DNA of 64,000 bases from Aphrocallistes beatrix (taxonomy: Eukaryota > Porifera > Hexactinellida > Sceptrulophora > Aphrocallistidae): NCBI GenBank assembly GCA_963281255.1, contig OY725501.1:1837674-1901673 (forward strand), written 5' to 3'. Below are positions 55,619 through 64,000 of the stretch, one piece after another. The position numbers and the translations under genes are program-made. Under the pieces are notes generated by a model. That model was not told where the DNA came from and ran no database searches. It saw only the letters and a list, made by a program, of their open reading frames with translations. Within the stretch, counting starts at the first letter, position 1; each line of letters opens with the position of its first letter.

Positions 55619-56412
55619 GTTACGAATTGATTAAAGAAACTGCCAGGCACAGAAAGCTGATTTTTGGCATGTGGGAGTCTTTCGGCTATGGCTCCAGTAA
55701 GTTCTGAACACGTTTCCATAGCAACACTGGAATGTACCAACATCTATGAAAAAATTCCAAATTTTTCGTATTAACCCATTCACATCTCAGTTCTATACGA
55801 AAAATTTTACAATAAAAACACTTAGAAGTGCCCCTAAACGGCCTCTGAAAATCACCAAATTTGTCAAAAATATAACCTATTGCGCAACCATGTGGTGACT
55901 AATCAAAATTTTAACAACGGATATGGGTACTTTGACACCATATTTATATATGCTGGTAATACATTCCTAAGCTCTATTGTGCTTTGTAAATGATTTAAGG
56001 CAGCTCATGTATTAGTTCTACGGTCTTCCTCCGCATCCCTAGTCCCAAATCCGCAAGTTACTGTGAGGCCTTATATACAGTAGGCTATGGTAATAGTTAT
56101 TCGAGCATAACTCAGTCATTATAGGAGATAGAAGGCTGAAATTTTAATAGAATTTGTATACTAACACGCCTCACATATACCGCAACTATCATCAAAAAAT
56201 GATGGCTCATCACTTTGTTATGACGTAATCATCACTCATCAAAATTTTAAAAATTGACAAATTTGGTGATTTTTGAGCGATATTGATTTTAACAGTAAGA
56301 CAGACATATTTAGAGATGTTATCTACCTTATAATTAATCATTGTGACTCCAGGCGTCAAAGCTCGCCTTCTTCGGACACTTTGTGTCCACCAACCACACA
56401 TTTGCAACTAAA
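55546..56412 (+). mobile_element. HeA repeat copy with foldback E inside
   Basis: Starts TCCTTACTATTAAAACTCG immediately after the tail of the previous HeA copy. It has a 40-base TA run (55575-55618), the head, and then at about 55711 gives way to a half copy of foldback E (to 56093). The body resumes at 56094 and a diverged tail ends near 56412. Confidence 0.7.
55711..56093 (-). mobile_element. Foldback family E, half copy
   Basis: 'acacgtttccatagcaacac' to 'ggccttatatacagtaggctatgg' matches the right arm at 34640-35030, in the same sense and without the hAT MITE, so it is an empty site for that insertion. About 110 bases of the HeA body are missing at the junction. Confidence 0.7.
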
Positions 56413-56593
56413 CGAATGTTTACTAATTAACTAATTTAGTTGTAGAATTTTAAAACATGAAATATTTGCCGCAAGCAATTACGTAATCATAGCATGACTA
56501 TTGCCATTCATATTAGGCCTATTCTATTTCAATATAAGCGAATACTTTTTGGGTGTGTTTTGTCCTAATTATTTCTGAATTCCAAATTAGAAT

Positions 56594-57184
56594 ATGCCTA
56601 AATTGAGTAAACATGGGCGCCAAACCCATAAAAGTGGCACTATAGCTGAGAGAATGAGGAAAGTTCGAGACAAAGAAACTCCTCAAGAGCGACTCCTTCG
56701 CCAGCAACATGACCGTGAACGGAATATGCTGCGTTTGAGAGTCCTAACCCCCAAGTCTAAAGGGAGGCGTCTTCGAGAAATGCGAGATCGCACTCGACTT
56801 CACTTGAAAAAAGAGACGCCTACCGGGAGAAGAGCCCGCCTGAGAGATTTGGTTGAACGGCAGGGTTCCCGGTTGCGAGTAGAGACTCCGACGAAGAGAG
56901 TTGCACGCCGCCTTGATCTGAGTCAGCGTCAGGCTTCCCGCTTAGATGGTGAGACGGAGGACGCTCGCGAAGTTCGTCTCCTGGACCTGCGGGATCGTCA
57001 GGCTTCCCGATTAGACGGTCAGACGGAGGAGGCCCGCCAAGTTCGCCAAGTTCGTCTCCTAGACCAGAGGGATCTACAAGCCTGGAAGATAGCCTGTGAA
57101 ACGGAAGAGCAAGCCAGCTCACGTCAGAAGTACCAGGCTAAGTTGTATGCTAAGATGGTCAATTATTGCCACCGAAGTTCCTGA
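56594..57184 (+). pseudogene. Helitron N-terminal basic repeat region
   Basis: 196 codons open from the ATG. It is rich in Arg, Glu and Leu and built on a degenerate repeat of about 24 residues around 'RQASRLDGETEDAREVRLLD' (at least six units, residues about 35-180). Such 'ETxxxRxxRLxxxRxRxxxRR' arrays precede the Rep region in animal Helitrons and probably form a long helix that binds nucleic acid. The frame is lost before the zinc finger. Confidence 0.75.
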
Positions 57185-57185
57185 T

Positions 57186-58010
57186 AGTATTGTCGACGAG
57201 CATTCAGGTGGTAGTATGACATACAGCTGCTCCGTGTGTCAGGCAAAATTCTGGGCGGGTGAGAAGCTCTCAGGTAGTACTAAATCCTGTTCTAAGTTCT
57301 CCTTATGTTGTGGAGAGGGCAAGGTTGCTCTACTTCCTGTGGCTCCGCACCCTGAACTGTTGATGCACCTGCTAACGGCTACAGACCCGCGGGGAAGAGC
57401 GTTTAGAGAACAGATCAGAGCATACAACAACGCTCTTGCATTCGCTTCTCTTGGAGCGAACCTCGATGAGGGTCTGGCTAATGCTAAGCGGGGAGTGTAC
57501 ACATTTCATATACACGGAGTGATGTACCACCGTATCGGACGGTTGATGCCTAACGAAGGCGAGGCACCCGCATTCGCACAGATCTACATTCAGGACGGAA
57601 CCGCTGATGTCGCCATCTTGGAGATGATGCGCTCCCTGAGCTAAAAGGATTGCAGCATATGCTGCACGAGGTTAATCCTTATGTTGGATTTTTTAGACAG
57701 GGACTAGATCTGATGCGAGAGCAGGGGGGAGCTGACGTGAGAATGGTGATAAAAGCAGACGGGTGTCCAGATTCTCGACGTTATAACGCTCCCACTGCTC
57801 AGGAAATAGCTGTCATTCTCCCGAATGACGGTTATGGAGAAGAGGTCGCCAGCAGGGATATAGTGCTGTACGCGCGGAAGGGCGGTCTTCAGCACATTAC
57901 AGAGACTCACCGTGCGTACGATACACTGCACTATGTCCTAATATTCCCTCTTGGCGAAGAAGGCTGGCATCTCAACATTCCTCACTCGAAAGGGAGAGGA
58001 AATGTCACCT
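57186..58010 (+). pseudogene. Helitron Rep, N-terminal zinc-finger part
   Basis: 57186-57644 reads 'CSVCQAKFWAGEKLSG', 'FSLCCGEGKVALLP', 'AYNNALAFASLGANLDE' and 'GVYTFHIHGVMYHRIG', the standard N-terminal block of Helitron proteins. It continues, one frame over, with 'MLHEVNPYVGFFRQGLDLMR', 'ADGCPDSRRYNAPTAQEIAV' and 'YVLIFPLGEEGWHLNIP'. After about 58000 the roughly 250 residues expected next, including Rep motif 1, are missing. Confidence 0.8.
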
Positions 58011-59100
58011 TTTTTATACTATTGAATTCCAAAAGAGAGGTCTTTCTCACGCGTACATTCTGATTATTCTATCGGATCATGATAAGCCCAGGGAACCGTG
58101 TGAGTATGATAGAATTGTGTGTGCTGAGCTCCCTGACCCGGTTCTCCAACCTCGACTGCACGCTATCGTTAAATGCTGTATGATGCACGGTGCATGTGGT
58201 GTAGCCAATAAGAGCGCTCCCTGTTTAAAAGACGCGAAATGCTCTAAGAGATTCTCAAAGGCATTTTCAGCAGTTACTACAACGTCTGAAGATGGCTACC
58301 CATTGTATCGTCGTAGAAACGACGACCGTGCTGTTAATGTGGGTGGGGCACGCTTGGATAATAGATGGATTGTACCCTACAATCCATTTTTATTGTTGAA
58401 GTTTAATGCTCATATTAACGTAGAAATCTGTAGCACAGTGAGTGCAGTAAAATATCTATACAAATACGTGTACAAAGGACACGACCGAGCTATCGTAGAA
58501 TTTAAGTCAGGTGGTGAGGAGGCAGAGGCTGCCGGAAAGAAAAAGTGCGTTGATGAAATATCGACTTACTTAGATGCCCGGTATGTGTCTGCCACTGAAG
58601 CGTGTTATCGTATCTTTGCGTATGAGCTCCACGCGAATCTGCCACATGTGTTGAGATTAGCTCTGCATCTTGAGAATCAGCAGCCAGTTTATTTCCCAGA
58701 GCAGGCTGAGCTTGATGATGTGTTGAGCCAACAAAGGCACACCACTTTGACTGGATGGTTTGTTGCAAACCAGGAATTCCATTGCGCTAGGGAGGTTACA
58801 TATACTAATTTCCCCGATGAGTTTGTATGGGATAAATCGAAGCGCGAATGGAAGTTGGGAGTGAAGGGGCATGGCACCATGATAGGTCGCATGTATGCAG
58901 CTCATCCCGGTGAAGGGGAGCGTTTTTATCTAAGAATGCTCCTCAACCATGTCACAGGATGTACGAGTTTTCAGGACATCCGTACTCTCGCTGATGGTAC
59001 TGTCTGTGAAAGCTTTAAGGAGGCCGCGCGCAGACTTGGATTGTTGGAAGATGACACGGAGTTAGATCAGTGTTTGGCAGAAGCGGCTGTTTCAGATGCG
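58011..59100 (+). pseudogene. Helitron Rep, HUH and tyrosine motifs
   Basis: Starts in a third frame with 'YTIEFQKRGLSHAYIL' (about 58017-58064), the HUH motif region; the family has HAH, here the second His is Tyr. Then 'CAELPDPVLQPRLHAIV', 'MMHGACGVANKSAPCLKD' and, at about 58447-58485, 'AVKYLYKYVYKGHD', the motif with the two catalytic tyrosines. 58117-59122 is open for 335 codons. Rep nicks and joins single strands in rolling-circle transposition. Loss of motif 1 and the altered HUH should make it inactive. Confidence 0.82.
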
Positions 59101-61234
59101 CCAGCTCTTTGTCCTCCTATTTAGTGTCCCAACTGATCCCTTAGCCCTTTGGGAACACCATCAGGCCTCTTTATCTGAGGACTTTCTGTGTCGTGCTAAG
59201 CGAGTAGTTCTTGACGTCCAATTGGATGAGCACATTTTAAACTGTGCATTGTTGGATATTGAGAATCGCTTAGAGACATGGGAAGTCTTTAGAGGATTCC
59301 CAGGTATGCCTGTCCCTAAGCATATGCGTAATCCGTACGAAGAACCCAGAATCATACAGAATGAACTTGATTATTGTGTTAGTGATCAGTTGGAAATGGT
59401 GCGTGTCAATCTGCCAATGCTCAATGCAGACCAACTGATTGTCTTCAACACTGTGATGAAGGCCATTGATGATTCCGCGGTCTATCCTAAGTTGTTCTTC
59501 GTGGACGGACCTGGCGGTACAGGTAAAACGTTCGTTTACAATACACTGTTAGCCAAGGTCCGTTCTAGGAGAGAGATTGCCCTCGCGATGGCTTCTTCGG
59601 GGATTGCGGCGCTCCTCCTAAATGGTGGCAGGACTGTACATTCGAGAATGAAAGTTCCTCTCTCGACAAATGCACATTCTGCGTGTAGCATTACTAAGCA
59701 GAGTGTTCTTGCCCGTCTCATCCAGCGTGCAAGTTTATTGGTCTGGGATGAGGCTCCAATGTCTCATAAGCATGTTGCTGAATGCATGGATCGAACTCTG
59801 AGAGACCTGTGCTCTTGCGATCTACCATTTGGCGGCAAGGTTATGGTATTTGGAGGTGATTTCCGTCAGATTCTGCCTGTAATTAGACGAGGAACCAGAG
59901 GTGATGTTGTTTCTGCATGTCTCAACAGATCATCTCTCTGGCGTTATGTTAAGGTTTTAAATTTGACTATTAATATGCGCCTATGGATATTATCTTCTCA
60001 GGACTCACTTGAGGTGAGTGAGTTCTCCAACTTCTTATTGAAGGTTGGAGAGGGCACTGAACTCGAAGATGAGGATCACATGATTCACATCGACGACAAG
60101 TTTGTTGTCCCTGGAAATGATATTTTTGATTTGGTTTCTTCTGTCTATGGTGACATTGTGAATAATTACCTTGATCAGGATTTCATGAGTCACCGCATCT
60201 TAATGTCTCCAAAGAATGAGACAGTAGATGCCATAAACGATTACGTTATGCGACAGATACCTGGAGATGATCAAACATTTTTAAGTGCAGATTCAGTTGA
60301 TGATACGCAGGCTGCCATATACCCCACGGAGTTCTTGAACTCTCTAAATCCTAATGGTATGCCCCCTCATCGTCTGAAGCTTAAAGAGTTTGCATCTATC
60401 ATTATCCTGCGGAATATTGATTCTGCTCAAGGTTTGTGTAATGGCACTCGATTGACTGTAAGATCGTTTACTAAACGTCTTATAGACGCAGAGATTGCCA
60501 CAGGTATCCATGCGGGGACTCGAGTATTCATTCCTCGCATTCCACTACTTACTCCCTCAGATTCTGGCCTTCCCTTTATCTTAAAGCGAAGACAGTTCCC
60601 AGTACGGCCTGCTTTCTGTATCACAATAAATAAAGGCCAAGGTCAGAGTTTAGAGACTGTTGGTATTTTCCTCCCCTCCCCTGAAGCCATATTCAGCCAT
60701 GGTCAACTCTATTTGGCTCTTAGTCGCGTTCAGAATCCTAGCGGTTTGAAGATCATGGTTTGTGGAGGACAACAGTCTACTGGAGGAGGAGTATTGGTTA
60801 AGAATGTCGTATATCGGGAGGGTTTTCTAACTCACGTTGGAGAGCCTTCGTCATCTAGCCAGGATTTGATTGATTCATTCTCGCTGGATGATATATCGTT
60901 CGATTCTTCTCAGCTGTCACCAGTTCTTTCTCATGCCAAAAAGAGAGTAATGATGGCTGATTCTGAGAGGAAGAGTAAAGTATCAAAAATATTCGAGTTC
61001 AGTCAGAGTAGCGTTGTTACATTGGAGGATCCTGAAAACAATGCTTTTCAGAGTAATCGCGATACATTTGAATCGTCTGATGTTGTTTTCAATGCAACAA
61101 TTATTAGGCATCCAAGTATGACTGGACATTCGGAAATCGCTCTCATTAATAACTTTACTCTCGCAATGCGGTATAATCTGGCCCAATCAATCGGGTGGAG
61201 AATGAAGCGATTTTACCGAATAGAGAAGATATAA
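59096..61234 (+). CDS. Helitron Pif1-type DNA helicase with C-terminal extension
   Basis: Open for 712 codons. The Rep frame above reaches this one through a one-step frame change near 59095, so the true protein would be a Rep-helicase fusion. Visible motifs: Walker A GPGGTGKT (about 59510), Walker B 'LLVWDEAPMSHKH' (about 59740), 'VFGGDFRQILPVI', 'LTINMRL', 'GLCNGTRL', 'CITINKGQGQSLE' and 'LYLALSRV'. This is a complete superfamily 1B helicase that unwinds the donor strand. The last 170 residues are a Ser- and acid-rich linker to the OTU domain. Confidence 0.88.
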   Translation: MRQLFVLLFSVPTDPLALWEHHQASLSEDFLCRAKRVVLDVQLDEHILNCALLDIENRLETWEVFRGFPGMPVPKHMRNPYEEPRIIQNELDYCVSDQLEMVRVNLPMLNADQLIVFNTVMKAIDDSAVYPKLFFVDGPGGTGKTFVYNTLLAKVRSRREIALAMASSGIAALLLNGGRTVHSRMKVPLSTNAHSACSITKQSVLARLIQRASLLVWDEAPMSHKHVAECMDRTLRDLCSCDLPFGGKVMVFGGDFRQILPVIRRGTRGDVVSACLNRSSLWRYVKVLNLTINMRLWILSSQDSLEVSEFSNFLLKVGEGTELEDEDHMIHIDDKFVVPGNDIFDLVSSVYGDIVNNYLDQDFMSHRILMSPKNETVDAINDYVMRQIPGDDQTFLSADSVDDTQAAIYPTEFLNSLNPNGMPPHRLKLKEFASIIILRNIDSAQGLCNGTRLTVRSFTKRLIDAEIATGIHAGTRVFIPRIPLLTPSDSGLPFILKRRQFPVRPAFCITINKGQGQSLETVGIFLPSPEAIFSHGQLYLALSRVQNPSGLKIMVCGGQQSTGGGVLVKNVVYREGFLTHVGEPSSSSQDLIDSFSLDDISFDSSQLSPVLSHAKKRVMMADSERKSKVSKIFEFSQSSVVTLEDPENNAFQSNRDTFESSDVVFNATIIRHPSMTGHSEIALINNFTLAMRYNLAQSIGWRMKRFYRIEKI

Positions 61235-61764
61235 TGTCGCGTGGCCCTATTTTGCACTACTATCAGTCACTTAAAGCTAGACTGCGCAATAAATTTGGTC
61301 CTCAAATTTATTTGTGTCCGGTGTATGGCGACGGTAACTGTCTCTATCGGACTCGATCTCATGTCATCTTTGGTAGTGAGAGCTCTTATCGTATTCTCAA
61401 ACACAGTCTGATCTCCAAATTTAAGAGCACTCCAGCGCATTTCTATAACGTTATGCGTAGATCAGGCATTTTCAGTGATCAGGAACTGATTGAGCATATG
61501 GATCGCGTATCTGTTCTCAATGAGTGGGGTACTAACACTGAATTGAATATGATAGGAGCTTTGGCTCGGATAGATGTAGTGTCAATTAATGCTACCGACA
61601 TAGATCCTCAATATTGGAATATCCAGCCAGTTTATATTCATGAACAGCTGGAAGTTCCTTTAGAGTGTGACCCTATTTATGATGGTCGTAAATTAGGTGT
61701 TTTATTTCACCGGATTCACCATCAGATAGGCATGGAACACTTTGATCCATTCTATAATAGTTAG
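61195..61764 (+). CDS. OTU cysteine protease domain of the Helitron
   Basis: 189 codons in a frame shifted from the helicase and overlapping its end by 40 bases. 'VYGDGNCLYRTRSH' (about 61321-61362) holds the OTU Asp and nucleophile Cys; 'NEWGTNTELNMIGALARIDV' is the conserved middle block; 'HRIHHQIGMEHFDPF' near the end supplies the His. OTU domains cleave ubiquitin or related links; their job in Helitrons is unknown. Whether it is made separately or was once joined to the helicase cannot be told here. Confidence 0.85.
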   Translation: MENEAILPNREDIMSRGPILHYYQSLKARLRNKFGPQIYLCPVYGDGNCLYRTRSHVIFGSESSYRILKHSLISKFKSTPAHFYNVMRRSGIFSDQELIEHMDRVSVLNEWGTNTELNMIGALARIDVVSINATDIDPQYWNIQPVYIHEQLEVPLECDPIYDGRKLGVLFHRIHHQIGMEHFDPFYNS

Positions 61765-61852
61765 CTCGATAATTCTACTGACTTTAGTATCCTGCACTGA
61801 TTATTCCATTGGTTTAATTGTGTTGTGTACTATCCGTTAGTATGGTGAGTCT

Positions 61853-61945
61853 ATGGCAATCATTCCCGAGACTAGATGCTTCTATTGCAGGAGAGAGTGC
61901 CATCTTAGTCGTTCTACAGATTATTACGCATGTTTTATGTGAATC
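61853..61945 (+). CDS. Possible small Cys-rich frame
   Basis: ATG at 61853 opens a short frame 'MAIIPETRCFYCRRECHLSR' then 'STDYYACFM'. Cys and His spacing (C-x2-C, C-H, C) looks like a zinc knuckle, and further Cys codons follow past the stop in the same frame. Probably a scrap of the Helitron 3' region, not a proven gene. Confidence 0.25.
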
Positions 61946-62017
61946 AACTGTATTTGTACTCAGTGTGCTGTTTTAATAACATGCGTTCTGATGTACATTG
62001 GAGTAGTATTCACTCAG

Positions 62018-62399
62018 GTGAACCGATCACTCTGCCTTGAAGATTTGCTACTTCGGTAGTAATTCAGATAGGTGGAGTGGTTTGGCTCCCTGAGGTGAAC
62101 CGATCACTCTGCATTGAAGATTTGCTACTTCGGTCGTAATTCAGAAAAGTGGAATGGTAGGGTTCCCTCAGGTGAATCGATTACTCTGCATTGAAGATTT
62201 GTTACTTCGGTAGTAATTCAGATAAGTGGAGTGGTAGGGTTCCCTCAGGTGAATCGATCACTCTGCATTGAAGATTTGCTACTTCGGTAGTAATTCAGAT
62301 AAGTGGAATGGTAGGGTTCCCTCAGGTGAATCGATCACTCTGCATTGAAGATTTGCTACTTCGGTAGTAATTCAGATAAGTGGAGTGGTAGGGTTCCCA
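62018..62399. repeat. 77-bp minisatellite, 5 units
   Basis: Units start 'ggtgaatcgatcactctgca' and end 'ggtagggttccctca', with 'ttgctacttcggtagtaatt' in the middle forming a small hairpin. The first unit is most diverged. It lies in the 3' non-coding part of the Helitron. Confidence 0.93.
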
Positions 62400-62977
62400 C
62401 AATGGGATTAATTACATTATCTTGAAACTATTCTACTGAGGTAGTATTTGTTGAAAGTGTTGTACTAATCCCTTCTATGGTAGTTGCAATTAGTTTGTTC
62501 GATGCTATGTATCTACTTTAGTAGTGCATATTATTAGCTTGCTTTTTGTGGCCACTATAGTGCACATGTGATAGTAACTATAGAATTGATATTTCTATTA
62601 GCAAATATCTGAAGGTTTGATTTGCTTGGCTCCCTTTTGCGTAAGCAAGGGAATTATTGAGTTAACTAAAGTGTAGAAATCATTTCAATATGATTTCTAC
62701 CCCCCGTGAATGGATCGATAAATTCGGGGAAAGGTACAGAGTGTGTCCCAAGTGCACTCCTCTTAATATAATTAAGAGAACCCTGAGGGACAGAATTTAT
62801 AAGGAAACCTTACACTGTTTGTGGACAACTGCTTAAATCATACAGTATACAACCAAAAGAATGGATAAATTAAACTTTAATTATAACTATCATACAATCA
62901 ATTAGAACTCAGTCATTTACGAGAAAAGATTTGACTGACAAGTTTATTCATTTCTCAAATTCTTATAATAACATTAG
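62400..62977. other. Hairpin cluster, candidate Helitron 3' end
   Basis: Three inverted repeats follow each other: 'tagaaatca..tgatttcta' (62673-62700), 'ccccgtgaat..attcgggg' (62703-62730), and 'ctcttaat.ata.attaagag' (62760-62780), the last followed by 'aaccctga'. Helitrons end in a hairpin a few bases before CTRR, so the element may end near 62790. From there to 62977 no feature is seen except a possible splice acceptor 'aacattag' at the end. Confidence 0.45.
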
Positions 62978-63124
62978 ATGTCTAAATCAAAAGTGAGGAG
63001 GAGGAGGAGGAGGAGGAGGAGGAGGAGGAGGAGGAGGAGGAGGAGGAGGAGGAGGAGGGGAAAGAAGAACAATGCTAAAGCCTGGACATGTACGTCCAGA
63101 CTGATTACAATTGTCGACAGATTA
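62978..63124 (+). CDS. Micro-exon gene, first visible exon
   Basis: Open frame from ATG (62978) through a polymorphic-looking AGG repeat (63000-63058, coding about 20 Arg), then 'GKKNNAKAWTCTSRLITIVD', to 'RL' at 63124, where TTA|GTAAGTAT is a strong donor. An acceptor-like 'aacattag' ends just before the ATG, so this may be an internal exon with earlier ones upstream, in or beyond the Helitron. The poly-Arg run makes the frame itself less sure than the exons that follow. Confidence 0.4.
62996..63058. repeat. (AGG)n microsatellite
   Basis: About 20 uninterrupted trinucleotide units. Confidence 0.97.
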
Positions 63125-63184
63125 GTAAGTATCTTATTAAATAAAGTCAATCAATTTGCGTCTTTTTTATTGTTATTTTTGTAG

Positions 63185-63728
63185 ACGCAAATGGAAAAAC
63201 AAAACAAAGTAAGTTTTAAAAATACTTTTTTTGAAAAAAAATAATGTCAGATTTGATTATTTCTTATACTATTTCTAATAATTTCTCTAGGATCAAAGGA
63301 AGCAGAAACGTAAGTTAAAAGTATTTTTATTAGTTGAATGAAAAATTCATTGTGATTACTAATCTTAATAAAATTTTCTAGATCCCAGGGGAGAAAAGAG
63401 GGAAAAGCGGGCCCCCGCCCCCAAATCCAACACCCAACCTGCACCCATAATGGACCGGGCAACAAGTCCAGTCCACTCAATGGACCGGGAAACAAGCCCG
63501 GTCCCCATAATGGACCCGGCATCACCGGTTGTTAGCAAGTAAGTTAAAATAACCTCAACCCCTTAGATTGGTATCTAGATATCTACCTTTATTTATCTAA
63601 TTATATTATATCTCAAGGCCTCGCAAGAAGAAGGGAAAAAAAGTAAGTAATTTCTAAAAGCTTCGGATAATTAGCTTATATCATTACTTTTTAATGTATG
63701 TAATTGAATTCAGAAATTATTTAGATAA
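63185..63728 (+). CDS. Micro-exon chain ending in a stop (basic, Pro-rich C-terminus)
   Basis: Five exons are predicted at 63185-63208 (24 bp), 63291-63309 (19 bp), 63382-63538 (157 bp), 63618-63642 (25 bp) and 63714-63728. Introns are 60-82 bp, with pyrimidine-rich or AT-rich acceptors ending in AG and donors GTAAGT in every case. Phases agree across all junctions and the last exon ends in TAA; AATAAA occurs at about 63798. Spliced product in order: 'TQMEKQNK', 'DQRKQKH', 'PRGEKREKRAPAPKSNTQPA' with two further 'MDRxTSPV'-like repeats, 'SKPRKKKGKK', 'KLFR'. Lys/Arg and Pro dominate, suggesting a disordered nucleic-acid or nuclear-signal tail. The gene is not recognised. Confidence 0.6.
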
Positions 63729-63974
63729 CACTTTCTTTAAAATGCTGAGTATTATGAATATAAATTTCATATCAATATTTCTTCTGAGCATAAGAAAAAT
63801 AAACAATGAAATGTAAGTTGTAGATCTACTACAAAAATTAAGCTTCCATCGAATGTTTGACATGTATAATTTGAAATAAAATATGAGTTGTTGATAGTCA
63901 AGCCTTACCCAAATATACACATTTTAATTATTCGACTTTCAATTATTATTCTCTCTTTTAGATTCTTACATATA

Positions 63975-64000
63975 CAGTCGAACCTGCTATAACGGCCACT
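63975..64000 (+). mobile_element. Start of a pogo-type MITE
   Basis: CAGTCGAACCTGCTATAACG follows a TA dinucleotide and is identical to the end at 48022. The element runs off the window. Confidence 0.8.

Larger units (their letters stand above)
56420..62830 (+). mobile_element. Autonomous-type Helitron (Rep/helicase/OTU), damaged
   Basis: A rolling-circle transposon whose coding parts run in order: basic repetitive N-terminal region, zinc-finger and Rep region, Pif1-type helicase, and OTU protease. They are spread over three frames with about five frame changes. Ends are not certain. No TC start was found just before 56594, and the 3' side has several hairpins at 62.67-62.79 kb, one (CTCTTAAT..ATTAAGAG) closely followed by CTGA, which fits CTRR but is not followed by T. 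The OTU domain points to the Helentron/Helitron2 side of the group. Confidence 0.85.

Noticed and set aside
61853-61945. Zinc-knuckle gene after the OTU domain
   Set aside because: Only 30 codons; listed as a low-confidence frame, not as a gene.
62756-62790. Hairpin plus CTGA as a definite Helitron 3' end
   Set aside because: Spacing is short and the next base is G, not T, so it is kept only as a candidate.

Overview
This is AT-rich, repeat-dense nuclear DNA from an animal, probably an invertebrate. The evidence is a spliced ribophorin I first exon, GT-AG introns of 60-82 bp, and a mix of hAT, Tc1/mariner, pogo, PIF/Harbinger, CACTA, Helitron, Ty3/gypsy and CR1/L2-type elements. An arthropod such as a crustacean is my best guess, but nothing here fixes the species. 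Nearly all the sequence is transposable elements nested in one another; host coding sequence is sparse.

Layout. 1-5 kb: fossil gypsy integrase piece, a copy of a non-autonomous Helitron-like family (called HeA below), a LINE reverse-transcriptase remnant (- strand) and a hAT MITE with a perfect 8-bp target duplication. 5.2-5.5 kb: first exon of ribophorin I (- strand). 5.5-7.6 kb: mosaic of a repeat called D with a hAT MITE. 8.65-24.0 kb: one old gene of an unclassified, transposon-borne protein family ('family X', - strand) cut up by nested insertions. These are an apparently intact PIF/Harbinger transposon with both its genes (10920-14368), a mariner-type MITE (14418-14839) and a Tc1-type MITE (14945-23122). 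The Tc1-type MITE is interrupted by a foldback element (14998-22689), which is interrupted by a young gypsy LTR element (17015-22250), which holds a hAT MITE (19075-19517).

24-36 kb: second Tc1-type MITE with a nested hAT, a 1.03-kb TTAA-flanked D element, unassigned coding remnants, a Tigger-type MITE, a tRNA-Glu-like sequence, a large palindrome carrying KRBA2/Ginger-like protein remnants, and a foldback element (family E) with a GC-rich hAT MITE. 36.3-40.8 kb: an inverted repeat flanking a 200-base assembly gap, a palindromic minisatellite, and three identical tandem copies of a 780-bp unit. 41-49.6 kb: hAT, pogo/Tigger and HeA copies. 49.9-51.6 kb: an element with CACTG termini and a TAA target duplication, carrying a nearly full-length but damaged gene of a second widespread unclassified family. 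54-56.4 kb: Harbinger-derived MITE, HIRAN-like coding fragment, HeA tandem.

56.6-62.8 kb: a large Helitron encoding a basic repetitive N-terminal segment, Rep, Pif1-type helicase and an OTU cysteine protease. It is damaged by frame changes and by loss of part of Rep. It is followed by a 77-bp minisatellite and a cluster of hairpins. 62.98-63.73 kb: a chain of very short exons with good splice sites whose phases agree and which end in a stop codon; together they predict a basic, proline-rich C-terminus of a host or captured gene.
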